64,000 nucleotides of DNA from Cunninghamia lanceolata (lineage: Eukaryota; Streptophyta; Pinopsida; Cupressales; Cupressaceae): NCBI GenBank assembly GCA_027924645.1, contig BSBN01001017.1, forward strand, positions 10,070,501 through 10,134,500, written 5' to 3'. The position numbers and the translations under genes were made by a program. Shown here piece after piece: positions 24,121 to 35,911 of the stretch; position 1 is the stretch's first letter, and each line of letters begins with the position of its first letter. The notes under the pieces are model-generated. The model was given only the letters and a program-made list of their open reading frames with translations, ran no database searches and was not told the DNA's origin.

Positions 24121-24728
24121 CTTTGTAGATAGACATAACATACTTATCTAATAGATGTCGATATTACCTACTTTCGAACACTAAATGTGTTCATCTGAAG
24201 CACAATTATTAACAAAGAATTCTCACAAGTTGAGTAAGATCTTGACAACAAAATTAAACATGTTTAGTCGACTTACACACGTCGACTTGTCATCCAAAGA
24301 CATACACCAAGTTTCTATTAGACGATGAAAACGATTTAACCTTCATCTTCACGACGACATAGCTAACAAGAACTAGCATGATCTCTCTCTACTAAGTATA
24401 TGTGTGTGAGTTTCCAGATGGTATAAGGATCATTGCATTCACATGATCTAACATCCTCTCCATGGTGATACTATCTCTTTTCATATCGGAGGGAAAAACA
24501 CACTGTTCCCACATCTACCTCAGTTACATGATGGTAGTTAGTTCATTTCATCATTTTAACCACGTGTTCAATAATGATGTCATAAACAATTATTTCTTGC
24601 ATATAAATTAATATAAAACAAATACATTTCACATCATTAATATGATCATAATATTTTCTTTGACTAACTATTTGTCTCCTTAAAAATAATGAAAACAAAT
24701 ACATTAATTTTAAAAATGGGGTGTGACA
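21632..24728 (-). repeat. 5' LTR of the chromovirus (right copy)
   Basis: About 3.10 kb, TGTAACATCCCAACTGG to GGGGTGTGACA on the + strand, homologous to 13,160-16,344 over its length with scattered substitutions and indels. It has an expanded GA run (about 21,882-21,916) that is short in the partner, and a shorter AAT run at 24,066-24,118. Confidence 0.92.
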
Positions 24729-25515
24729 ATTTCCTTAGAGCCCATGACCTGGACACATCAATATTAGGTTAAAAATCTAAAAACTTTTCGACAAGGGATT
24801 TCCTCAGCCTAGAAGTAGATATTTCAACAAAGAAATTTGGAATATTGACCAAAACGGACTGGGAATTACCATATGAGCCTTGAGGGTGGAATAGTGGAAG
24901 CATCCATTTCACACATCCCAGTTGAGTCACATGACACAATATTCTTGACTAAAGCCTTCTCTTTTGTAGATCCCATCCATGAATTACAATGCCCCACCAT
25001 TTTATGGATTACCAATGCCACCAAAATCTATAGCAATCTCTCTACCAACCTCAGATGAGAGGCAACTAGTATTTGTGAGGTCTGAGTTTGACAAGGGAGA
25101 CAATACCTTCACAATCACCATTTTAGAGGTCTCAAATCCTCTCGACTAACCAAACGATATTAGAAAACCCCTGTGTAGACCCTTACACAAAGAAGAGGTA
25201 GTAGCATTGCCACTAGAAACCACCAAAACCCACGACAAGGGCACACCAGACCCAATAGCAAGAGTGGAGAGGAAATAATCAACACTAGACTCTGCTGCAA
25301 AAGATAAATCTAAGCCATTACAAATGTGAGATTTCCTGGGATCGACAATCGAGCTAGTGCTCTGGCATGACTCCAACCATAAATCCAAAAGGCATACATC
25401 ATCCTATTCATCGCATGTCACCCCATTCACCTTTTCTAACAAGATCTCCATCGAAGCCACCCTCGTGATCATTGTCTCCTCCATCTCTATCTAGAATGTT
25501 GCTGCCATTTTATAG
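24729..25515 (-). pseudogene. LINE ORF1 remnant, N-terminal part
   Basis: Read leftward from an ATG at about 25,515, the frame gives MAATF, a stop, IEMEETMITRVASMEILLEK, another stop, then LWLESCQSTSSIVDPRKSH. Nearer the chromovirus it reads NSQSVLVNIPNFFVEISTSR, LRKSLVEKFLDF and, after a stop, NIDVSRSWALRK, the beginning of a DUF4283 domain. The remainder of that domain resumes on the far side of the chromovirus at 13,156 (TKWFVCYLGHDSG, then VRLLELPLEYW). The two halves are therefore one LINE ORF1 split by the insertion. Several stops show that it is dead. Confidence 0.65.
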
Positions 25516-28500
25516 TTCAAAATGCTCGCTCAAACCTCCTCTCTTCTCCATTGAGTTGTACAAAAGAAATGTTAAAAATCACAAACTATGCAAATTATGT
25601 TGATATAACAGTGGAATCCTCAAGAAGGTTCTTTGAATTCATTGTAAATCAATTCCATGGATATACAAATTTGGAGCCTTCAATAATATTTCCAATGTAG
25701 TTTCTCCATCTATTTAAATGTTCATAAAATGGTATCAAATCCCTAATGAAAATGGGATGTAAAACAATGGAAAGAAGATAAAGAAAGTTTTCTTGACAAA
25801 ATTTGTAACTATTGTAAACATTTTTTTTATCAATACTTTTTGTAAACATTTTCTATTATTATGTATTTAATGCATTTATGTTTATTTTGAGGGTTGTTGA
25901 TTGAGGTGTGAGTTTGTTAGAAATCATGTGGCTCATTGTTGAAGATTGAGACATGATTCCATCAACAAGGAAGAGGCGTGATATCCCAACCTATCTTACC
26001 AAGAAAAATTTCAATGTGTTTGAGAGATAACTATATTCATTAGTATTTGGAATAAATTGTTCTAACGACACAATTTTTTTATGACAATTAAAAGTTCATA
26101 GTTTAGTTATTATTTTTTAGTCTCATGTTATTAGAATAGTAGTTCCAAACATTTAAGTGGTGATAGAAGGACCCACCAGCCACCAATCTTTGTGTGAAAA
26201 GAAGAAACCTATGCTTGGTGAGTTAAAAAAATATAATAGTCTGGAAAATGGATTCTTGACAAGACTAGGTTTGAGAATAATACTCCTAATATTTTGTATC
26301 ATTGACCACATTTGTATTGAAAAGGAAACTAGAGCAAAAAGTGTGTTTACATGGAAACACAATCTAGATTTTGATAAGAAAGAAGTATTTGTTTGGAGTA
26401 GCAACGAAGTCATGTAGAAATTTGAATTGAAAGTGAGGCTATTGGTTTGTGATTTGATATTGTTGGTTTGATTTGTTGATGTTTGAATTATGTACGTTGT
26501 TTTTGCCTTATTCATAAAAATGCCTTCAAAACTTGCATTCGCGACAATATACGTAAACTTGATATAGAAAGCCGAGTTGGTGATAACATATTTTGTTAAA
26601 ATGTTGAAGAAGCTAGAAGAATAATCTCATCTCCAATTAGCTTCTCCCTCAAAGATTGGGCACATTGCTTAAGAGGCACTTTTGGTAGGAATAATTGCAT
26701 TTCCTTTAAGTTTTATAGTTGCAGTTTGTTTAGTTTTGGTTTTCCTTTTTGATCTTTGATGAGGAGCAGAAAGAGTTGTTTGGATTTGTTTTTTAATGCA
26801 AGGACTTTTTATCTCACTTGATAAGGGAGAAGAGACTATAATGGCTTTTAATTGGTCATTAGTAAATGTATGAGTTGATGTAGTTGATCAAACCATGATT
26901 GTGGTTATATTATAGTATAGGTGCAAAATGGTTAGGGAGGATCAACATGCCAACATGATGTTCATCATTCATGTCACAACTCATGGATTTACAAACCTTT
27001 GTGTGAACATTGGTTGAATAGTACTAGGATGTATAGTACGTCAATTTGTAGGTGCTCCAGGGACTATTAGATAACTTTAGGCATATATGCTATAGATCAG
27101 TTTCTAGACCCCTTTGGATCAAGGTGAGGTTTGTTAGGTTTGTCATCGAAATAATAATAATATAGTTTTTTAATAAATGTTGTGTCAAGGCATGCTTCTC
27201 CTTGTGAGACACCCCCTTTAGAGTTTGTAGATATGTTATTAGTTTATTAATATGTTAATGACAGTACATAGTTGTATGGGAATAGTCACATCTTGTAAGG
27301 TAGTCGGGTAGTTTGGGGAGTTATGAGATGTGTCTTTATAAAGGCCTTTTAATTTGATGTTAATATCAAATCCCACACAATATAATTTTTAAGAGCTCAT
27401 TTACATTATTTGTAATGTAGTTTTATTTTATTTTAATTCCAAAAACTATTGGTAAGTGAATTGGCACTTGTTAATCACCAATAGTAGATAAAGATGATAT
27501 GTGTTATTATCATGCTTTGATGTGTTATACATACCTTGATTTCTATTAATAAGAACATGTTGATATATTGGCTTAATTGTGCTTCAACTATAATATTCGT
27601 TATGGGATTGATGTATACAATGAGTGTGCAGGACTTATACAAGTGTATAGTAATGAAAGATATGTGGAGGAGAATGTAATAGATATCACTTAACCATCTC
27701 ACGTCATCTAATGAAAGTTTGACACCCATTTATGTGTGTTGACCAGCTTCTCTAGTCTATGTGGTCTAGTAGGAGACCTTGTGTCTATGTTCGCTCGCAT
27801 CTCCATAGTTGGTTTGACATTTATGAGTTTTACATGATTTCCACACTTCTTGGAGAAGGTTGGAAAGTTTGTGCTTTTTTATTTAATTTGCTTCAAATGA
27901 ATATCAGGATTTAAATCCCCTTAGTGATTTCTATTTGATTTTTGATTTAGGTTTTCTTCCTTTTGAAAAGGGAATACATTATATTATGTTTGATTATTTT
28001 TTGGGAATGGAAAAAGGAGAGCAAAAGCTTGAGTGTAGCTCTAATAGAGTTTCAAGTTTTGGAGAACTATATGAAATTATATCTTTCGTGGATTTTCATT
28101 TGAGGGTTGTGGGTACTCTTCTTATGGAAAAGCATGATCCCTATCTATGAGTGGATGAATTATTAGAGATTGTGGAAGCTTTCTTGGTGTTTTAATGGAG
28201 GGGTGTGGACCTTGATGGAGCTCACCTTGTAATTTGTGGACCTTTCTCAACGGATTAGGAGAATCAAAGGTTGCCTCTTCTTCAATTGGTTGGTCCTTGG
28301 AAACAAGGGAAGGTATTTCCCTTTTTTATTGGTTTTACTTAGTCTCTTCCTTCATATGTGATATGTGTTGAATTAGGATTTTGATGCCATGAGTGGTGAT
28401 TCTTTTAGTTTGTTGAGCTATGAATTTTAAATCCTTTGTGGTCTTGGTATCCCTGAGTAGAAAGGATAGGTTAATTTAATGAAGTTTTTGGCTCCTTGTT

Positions 28501-28560
28501 TGTGAAACATCATTTAGCTATTTTGGCTTGTGTAAGCATTTGGGTTCAAACCCTTGTTTT
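25516..28560. other. Intergenic stretch, no supported gene
   Basis: Short ORFs only. About 27,190-27,430 has an LTR-like flavour (TATAAAGGCC, then a run of AT-rich sequence after a GAGACACCCC word), but I found no second copy, end or target duplication. Nothing else was recognised. Confidence 0.45.
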
Positions 28561-28637
28561 ATTGAATTATGAATGTGTTAAGGGTAAATGCAAGGAGATG
28601 GGGGACCCGAAAGTCACAACCATCTCCAAAATTAAAA

Positions 28638-28671
28638 AAAATGCGAGCATGTTATAACACGCTCGCGTTTT
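28638..28671. repeat. 34-bp near-perfect palindrome with TTATAA centre
   Basis: GCGAGC...TTATAA...GCTCGC with A/T arms; only two base pairs fail to match over 34 bp. It lies about 65 bp upstream of the first exon-like piece of the gene at 28.7-30.9 kb. A longer palindrome with the same GCTCGC element and a TTATAA core lies at 58,979-59,030. Confidence 0.8.
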
Positions 28672-28735
28672 GCTTACAATAAAAGCAAAAAAAAACCATT
28701 TCTGCTCATTCATGCCCTGACTATTTCTCTCACAG

Positions 28736-30880
28736 CAGCAAAGAAAACAAGCAAAAACGTGATCATGTTGAAGAAGAGGCCATTAAATCAAGTGTAATAG
28801 AGAAAATAAGAAATTTACAATGCCACCTCACTACCAAAGACATCATCATGCAAATTTGGAGGCTCCAACACAAGAAGAAGGTAGGGTTTGACTGATTTTT
28901 TTAGTTTGAGAACAATTTTTGAGTTTTGCAATGTTTGATTTATTTTTATATTGCATTTATAGTTATTAGAGAAGGAGAAAACCTAAATCCAGCTAAGGAG
29001 AGTGAAAACAACCCCCAAAACCCTCCAAACCCTCCAAACCCACCTTCACCTCCTTTTCATGTAAGGGATAATTGAGAACACTACCTAAGGATAATAGAAG
29101 AAAACAAGAAACATCTTGAAACTATCATTCAAACCCTAAACAATCCAAGTGGAACCACTGATCGTAGGAGGGCACTTGCAAAATCACTATAGGAGATTGT
29201 TTCCCACACGGATTTGGTGACAAAACACATCATCGAATTCCAAGACTATAGGGAGAGGAGTCTACAATATTATGTCGACAAGTTGTCATATGAACAAGTC
29301 AAGAATGAAAAAATTACAAAATCTCAATTATGTGCACAATTTATTAATCCCAAAATCGGCCAAAGATTAGAAGAAAGTTGCAAACAGTTTCCTATACATT
29401 GGTATAGGAATGAAGAAATATTGTGAAACTTTTGGGATAGATGGTACATGGTCTTTGATGAGTGCCCATGCAACAATGATGAGGTACCACAATATTTCTT
29501 GAGGAAACTCTATTGTGAGTTTGTCCTCAACAAGATTCTGAATTATTTTGACATTCGTGAGTTCTAGGGTAGAGGTGATGGCTCTGCCCAAGATAGACCT
29601 GGGGCTCAGCGAGATGAAGACCATGTGCCTATACCTCGAGCGAGGCCATAACATAGGTCACTCCCTTTGGCTTTGAAGGAGAGTGTTAAGTTGGAGACTT
29701 TACATTCATTAACTACTCTCACCCAAACTCTATCACAGCATGCTGATGATTTTACCCAGGTCGATGAGGGTGAGAGTAGTAGGCGTCATGTGTCCCCACA
29801 TTTGGACAGTACATGTGGGAACCTATGTGATTATGGGATGCAAGGGGCATGACAAGACTCTATGACACAGGGGCAGCATGCTGCGACACAGGGGCAGGAC
29901 ATATTGGATGATCTTGTTCTCAGTGACGATCTCTTATAACATATATTTGGTATTGACTCTCAGGTAATTTGTTACAAGTTTCATCTTGATTTAGTATATT
30001 GTTATTTGAAATTTGTAATTAATTTTATATGATTATCTATATTATAAGTCAAAAATAATGTATGTAATTATTTGCACAATGAAATTCCAGGGTCAGAGTC
30101 TTCATCCTGCCTCCGTTAGCCATCCATTGGCGGGTTATGAGAGGTCAAGTCAATAGGTATGTAATTTATCACATAATCGTAATTATTGTAGATATGTCAA
30201 TGGTAATATTATTTTGTGACAATTTGATGATTTCAACAATCACTAGCACCTCCATGGTTTCCTTGGTCCCCTGGATGCCAAACCACCACTTTTACAGAGG
30301 TAAATTTCACCATTTCTAATCATTATGCATTTTTAAAATAATGTTATGTATTTATTTTGTTTGAATAATCTTGAACTTGATTTTCAGATGCTGAATATAG
30401 TGGAGACTCCTCCCGATCTTCGTGAGTCAGTGCAGATAGGCATTGCTACAACCATGATGTCTGTAAATCCTTTGACTGAGGTATGAGCCAATAACATGAA
30501 AATATCATAATTTTGTATTTCTTGTTTTATCTCATGTCATTTGATGTATATAAATGATATTTATGTTTAGTCAATTTTGCTTCTTGATGCTTCTCATAGG
30601 AGGTCACAACTCCAGTCTGTCCAACTACGGACGAAGAGAGAGACAAGATGATGGAGAGTGATCATCGGTTGGCGGTAAGTGATCAATTACATATGTGATG
30701 TTATATATTTCATATATTTTCTATACTAATGTGCATATTGTTTGTTTGTATTAATAGGTGTAGCTAGATGAACTTTATTCGAAGAGGTCTACTCAATGAC
30801 AGAGAGAGGATGTGTCACTGACTGGGTCTCCATCTTCACAGTCAAAGAAGGGCTACCGATTATTTCCTAAAAGTCCATAG
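28736..30880 (+). pseudogene. Multi-exon gene of unknown family, decayed
   Basis: A chain of exon-like frames bounded by GT and AG words: 28,736-28,880 (KRDHVEEEAIKSSVIEKI, coiled-coil-like); about 28,963-29,963 (proline/asparagine-rich start, then HIIEFQDYRERSLQYYVDKL, QRLEESCKQFPIHWYRNEE, FWDRWYMVFDECP, PQYFLRKLYCEFVLNKIL); 30,091-30,156; about 30,247-30,301; 30,388-30,480 (MLNIVETPPDLRESVQIGIA); 30,600-30,674; and a last exon to TAG 30,878-30,880. Most junctions fall in phase 0; the first and the fourth do not fit cleanly. At least eight in-frame stops occur in the frames, mostly TAG, TGA or TAA where CAG, CGA or CAA would read through. I do not recognise the protein. It could be a transposon-encoded protein or a lineage-specific gene. 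The Tat element inserted 112 bp past its stop. Confidence 0.5.
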
Positions 30881-30996
30881 GAAACAAGTTTTTGGGACAT
30901 TTATTGTATGCCTAGATGGCTTTGTATACATACTTTTGTATGTTAATCCGATGTATATTTTTGTATATTTGCCTGTATGGCTTTGTTTGGACATGT

Positions 30997-32084
30997 TGTG
31001 GACTAGAGAAATGCAATAAGGTAAAAAACCAAAACCAAATGTAAACAAAACACAAGATTATACCTCATGCAAAACCTAATCCCATCAAGGGAAAGAGGAG
31101 CCCTTGCACCCAAGAGAAGCTCCCAAGACCAAGATTGTCCCTAGACTATTGATTCAAATGTGAAATGCCTTCTCAAATGTGCAACTCACTATAAGCTCAA
31201 ATGTGATTTTGGCATGGTAACTTTGCATAAAAATGGATGATGAAAATGACTTGTGAGATGTTGTATTTATAGACTTTTGGAGAGGATTTTGATCCAAGGG
31301 TGGAGATTGATTGGAGAGATCAATGGTGGAGGATGAAAGTGAGGTGGAGGACCTAGATTTGATCTTGGAAGATGGAGGGCTAGGAATAAAAGTAAATCTT
31401 TTATTCATTTTTGGGAAAGGGGTGAATAAATGAGGTTTGGTGAGATGGATTATTTGTGAATTAAAAATTCACAAAGGGAGGGGTAAAATGAATTAAAAAT
31501 TCATTTTTGGGAAGAGAGTTATGACATGTGTAAGAGGAGTAAATGTGATGTGTGATTTATTTGAATTTTAAATTTGAGGAATGTGGAGAGAAGTGCTAAT
31601 GGGGATTTGACTTTCTTAATTAGGGTGATTAACCTAATTAATATGGCTGGAATAAATTAGTAGAAGGATTAGAGGGGGGATAAGATTAATTAATTAGTGA
31701 TTTAATTAATTAATCCTAAGGCTAGGATGGGATAGGCTAGAGTAGGCAATTAAATAATATAGCTATTTAATTGTCTAGGGTAGGGATAGGCTAATTAGTA
31801 GGCTGGATTAATTAGTTAATCATGGTTTTAACTAATTAATTGGATTTAGGGAAAATGGGGATTTGATTTAATAAATTTTGCATATTTATTAAATCATTTG
31901 GCTAAGGTTTGGACTATTGAATTAATAAAATTAATTCAATTTTTGGGATAAAATGGTGTGGATTTGGAAAATGAACGGGGTGATTAATTAAATAAAAATT
32001 TAATTAATTAGTTGGAAAGGGAATTGGTAAGTTTAGGGGTGTTGGGAATCAGTTTGGTGGTCGAGACATTTTTAGGTGTCTACA
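30997..32084 (-). repeat. 3' LTR of the Tat element
   Basis: Begins TGTGGACTAGAG and ends TTTTTAGGTGTCTACA on the + strand. It matches 48,905-49,990 except for about six substitutions and an extra AT at 31,761-31,766. The ORF at 31,154-31,408 exists in both LTRs and is not a gene. Confidence 0.96.
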
Positions 32085-32098
32085 TTTGCCCCTCTTTG
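32085..32098 (-). other. Polypurine tract of the Tat element
   Basis: On the coding strand AAAGAGGGGCAAA abuts the start of the 3' LTR, the expected place for the plus-strand primer. Confidence 0.75.
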
Positions 32099-32589
32099 AC
32101 GTGGCGTCAGGACCTAGGAGGGAAGTGGCGTCAGGTCGAAGAAGAAAAAAAATGCCCTAGCTGCCGGGAAGGAGTGAGATGGATAAGGGATGCCCCCTCG
32201 AGAGGTTGGCGGGAAAAAACATTGATTTTGTAGGTAAGCTCTCGAAAGGATGTGACGAAAGCGAAGGTGATGGAAAAAGAAGATGGTGGGAAGAAAAACA
32301 GAGGAAAAAGGCTGGGATCTGCACCCTGGAGGGAGAAGAAAGGGATGGAGGGAGGACATGGCCCACTATATTAGGAAAAGTGGGCCCAAAGAGTGCCACA
32401 TTTGCACACTTTGACCTTCTAGAAGAAAAAGACAAAGGAGAGATGGGCGAGCGCAACCCACAGTTCCCGCTACTTCATCATATCTCAGAGTGATTCCGAG
32501 AGGTTGGACGGTCTCTCGAGGCTGGACCCCAGGTAGGGCCTAACCCGGACTTTGTGATTTTTTATTTTACGCACTTATTTTTGGGTTTC

Positions 32590-33025
32590 AGGAAATGGGT
32601 TAGGAGCGCGTGGCGCCATAGACAAGGCGAATTAGCGCAATCCTGCGGATTAGCGCTATTCGCCAGGGTAGGTTAAGGCGATTTTGTCACCATTTTGGAC
32701 AAATGTTGGCGCTATCCTCTGGATTGGCGCCAAAACTAAGGGCGAAGCAAATATGGCATTTTGACGCCATATTATGGGTAGAATGGCGCTATCGTCTGGA
32801 ATAGCGCCATGATGTGAAATAGCGCTATGGTTAGTTTTAGCGCTAAAAGGTTGATTGACGCGAAAAAGAGGAACTGCGCCATCGTCTGGATTGGTGCGAT
32901 ATAGGGCACGCAGTGGCGCCAATGTATGGATTGGCGCGATACTTGGAGCACAGTGGTGCCAATGTCTGGATTGGCGCGATAGGCAGGGGAAAGTAGCGCT
33001 ATTTTCTGAATAGCACTTAGGGATT
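32590..33025. repeat. Array of GCGC motifs, 3' untranslated part of the Tat element
   Basis: About 20 copies of TAGCGCTA, TGGCGC, GGCGCCA or one-base variants lie at irregular 15-40 bp spacing in both orientations, often around the phrase CTGGATTGGCGC or CTGGATTAGCGC. Many are self-complementary (AGCGCT, GGCGCC). Both strands give ORFs only as a by-product. A similar array lies in the leader at 48,300-48,830. Confidence 0.75.
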
Positions 33026-33055
33026 TGTCTATGTGGGGCCGCATGATCTGGGCCT

Positions 33056-35458
33056 TTGAGACATTTAGAAAAAAAAAGATGTAGGGGGACAGCAATTTTG
33101 TATCTAACGAAGAAGTGGTGGATGCAGGATACGCAGCGGTTTATACTGCAGTCGCGAGAGCGACGAGTACGATCCGTGATGCCACTATTTGACGAGGCAT
33201 GGCAACCTCAGCTTGCGACACTAGGGCTTTGGATGGTGGCATCGATGCCTGTGCTGTGAGCTCATAGAGCTCTAATGACGGCCGCAGTGGAGCGATACCA
33301 CAGCGAGACCTCCAGCTTTCTGCTGCCGACAGGAGAGATGACCATCACACTTGAGGATGTTTATCGCATCCTCAAGCTGTTGATTCATGGTTGACGTGTG
33401 AGGTATGACACGAGGAGGGTGCGGACTGCATTGATCAGAGTGTTCGGAGCAGAGCACGTGGTGCTTTCCGTAGATGGGAGGGAGATGGATTACGACAGGA
33501 CGCTGGCGGCAGGTGTAGATCCCTTTGCCTTATATTTGTGTGCGCTGATTGGAGGTGTAGTGCTGCCGGATAGGCGAGGCAGGGGTTTTCCTGTGGGCTG
33601 GGGTGGGATGATAGAGGGGATGGTGAGGCATGAGACTGTCTACGCATGGGGGCCGGTGATGCTAGCACAGCTGCTACATGAGATGCACATGGTTGCCTAT
33701 CTTCATGACAGGGCTTTATCGGCTGGGGTTACACTGCTGCACGTATGGCTTTGGGAGCATATCCCCGTGACTCGGCTGATATGCGGTTATTATCGGCGGC
33801 CGTTTGAGGCATTTGTGTTCTTGTATCGGGATGCCGTGTATACTTATACTGGACAGGTTCGCCACTGGTGGAGGATATTGGATGATGTGATTAGCGTGGT
33901 CTATCGTCCATTTATTGATTGTGAGGATTGGCCTGATGATGTTATCCAGCTCCCGTACACCTTTCAGCAGAGATTTCTTATGGGTCGTGCGAATCGGACT
34001 ATAGAGATGTACCTACCTTCACGGGTGATGCGGCAGTTTGGATGGGTACAGGATGTGCCCCAGCAGATGGCCATATATGCACGGACACCGCGAGATACAG
34101 CTTATTGGCCCACAGCATTATAGCCACAGGTTGCGCTGAATGACTGGGCAGCACTTCGGCCAGTTCAGTGGGATTGGGGGAGCACCGTGGTAGATGCAGG
34201 TACTACGCCTGCCTATGATGCATGGTGGCAGACACATCGGCCCACCCGATTTACCGATCCAGCAGCGGAGCTATCAGAGGATGAGGGGGATGGAGATGAT
34301 CCAGATGGGGGTGGTGATGAGGTTATTGCAGATTTTATTGTAGAGGTGATGGATGATGGATCGGAGAGGGTGATCGCCAGAGATGGTCAGCTGGTGGATG
34401 AGGGGGAGGCAGCGGTAGCGGGACAGGGGCCAGTGGGGCAAGATGTTCCAGGACAGCAGGTTCCTGCTCAGCAGGTTCCAGCACAGCAGGCTCCAGCGCA
34501 GCAGGTTCCAGCGCAGCAGGTTCCAGCAGAGTAGGTTCTAGCGCAGCAGGTTCCAGCAGAGCATGTTCCTGCGCAGCAAGTTCCAGGATAGCAGGTCCAG
34601 GCTAGGGGTGGACGGCCAGGTAGAGCACCACGACGACGCGGTGGTCGGCCGAGGACAGAGTAGGGTGATCTATCCCCATCACGGGTGGAGCAGCTGCAGG
34701 TCAGTAGGCACGATGTCGAGGCAGGGAGCTCGGGGGCAGCGATGGAGGCAGAGGTTGAGAGGCTGACGCCTCGACGACGGTCACGGGATGAGATGGAGGA
34801 GATAGAGACACTACGTGCTCAGGTGGCCAGTCTAGAGGAGGTGTTGGGGCGTCGAGAGGCTGAGTTGAGACAGCTGCAGGGAGTAGATGGGCGGCTGGCA
34901 GTTGCAGAGGCTCAGCTGGCTCAGGCTAGAGAGGATATGGAGGACTTGAGGATAGAGCGGGATGTAGCGCTGGTGAGAGCACAGCAGGCAGAGACTGCGT
35001 TGAGCAGTGCACAGGCTATGGGTGGGGGCCTTGCCCCGATATTGCCAGGGATGCAGACTCAGCTGGCCCAGGCTCAGACACATGCGCATCAGATACAGGG
35101 TCAGTTGAGCCAGGCACAGGGACAGGTAGCTCAGGTACAGGGACAGATGGCTCAGGTACGAGGGGAGCTAGCAGAGGCGAGAGCACGGACTGAGTACTAT
35201 CAGGGGTTATACTATGTAGCCATACCTGCAGTGCAGCGAGCACCGAGTTACAACCAGGTCAGTAGATCGGGGGCGTCGAGATCACATCGATCTAGATCTA
35301 TTCAGTCAGTTCAGCAGACGATGCCCCCTCCCACGTATGTGCCCCAGCAGGATCCTCAGGTACCAGTAGCACCACAGCCACAGCCACCACCAGGATCACA
35401 GGCTCGACCAGGGTCATCATCTCCTACCCCCTTAAAGAGAGGATCCTCGATGTGAGAG
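33056..35458 (+). pseudogene. Antisense plant-mobile-domain (PMD/MAIN-like) ORF inside the Tat element
   Basis: One frame stays readable for about 800 codons on the strand opposite to gag-pol. It opens with a PMD: FILQSRERRV, LGLWMVASMPVL, ALMTAAVERYHSETSSFLLP, GEMTITLEDVYRILKL, then a GYYRRPFEAFVF and YLPSRVMRQFGWVQ block. Next come an acidic stretch (ELSEDEGDGDDPDGG), VPAQQ repeats, an AT-hook-like basic part (GGRPGRAPRRRGGRPR), a coiled coil (about 34,790-35,170) and a proline/serine tail to TGA 35,453-35,455. PMD proteins such as MAIN/MAIL1 act in nuclear silencing and relatives occur in transposons. Six in-frame stops: TGA 33,257 and 33,392, TAG 34,121, 34,532, 34,589 and 34,661; each would be CGA or CAG with one C-to-T change. 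The true start is unclear; I took the first frame opening. Confidence 0.82.
34446..34590 (+). repeat. 15-bp minisatellite encoding VPAQQ repeats
   Basis: GTTCCAGCGCAGCAG-like units recur about nine times in frame in the antisense ORF. Two of the ORF's stops lie in it, each in a unit where the CAG is TAG. Confidence 0.85.
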
Positions 35459-35911
35459 TTATACCATGATAGCCCTTAGAGGCATTGTATCAGGACACTA
35501 TATTTTTTGATGATGTGAGCGATGTACACATTTTTTTACGGTGATTATATATGATGCGAGACTTCTGATGGCTTATGATGTTCTATTGTGATTATGCTTA
35601 TATGATGGATGCACATGTTATATTTTATATGTTGTGGATGTATGATGTGTTTGTGATATATGCATGGTGTTGTGATTTTATGGACTATATGATGTAACTA
35701 AATATGCGAATTAACAAATATTTATTATGGATGAACATGTATGGGATTATGTTATATGCCACTAGTTGTTTCAATGGTGATGTGTGTGATGTTTGTAATT
35801 CAATTTAAATGTTTATGAGATGTTGATATGTATGGAATGCAATGTGATGATGCTGTTTATGGTATGATGTGTAATGATATGCAGCTGAAATGAATCTACT
35901 TTGTGTTTTAT

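Larger units (their letters stand above)
13160..24728 (-). mobile_element. Chromovirus (Ty3/gypsy with chromodomain), full-length but decayed
   Basis: The element is bounded on both sides by long LTRs in direct orientation (13,160-16,344 and 21,632-24,728), reading TGTCACACC...TGTTACA in the coding sense, the usual chromovirus ends. Flanking 5-mers ATTTT (13,155-13,159) and ATTTC (24,729-24,733) look like a target duplication with one mismatch. All coding lies on the - strand in the order gag, protease, RT, RNase H, integrase, chromodomain. A Met-tRNA primer site sits inside the right LTR, making that the 5' LTR. Stops and frameshifts break every gene. The LTRs differ by roughly 6-8% where I compared them (first ~270 bp), so it is much older than the Tat element. 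The clade (Tekay/Del-like) is tentative. It sits inside a LINE ORF1. Confidence 0.92.

Noticed and set aside
27190..27430. Possible copia-type solo LTR
   Set aside because: TATA-like word and AT-rich tail only; no matching ends, second copy or target duplication.
32114..33095. Several ORFs of 80-107 codons on both strands beside the Tat 3' LTR
   Set aside because: They are readings of the GCGC motif array and purine-rich DNA; no domains, and overlapping frames on both strands are open.
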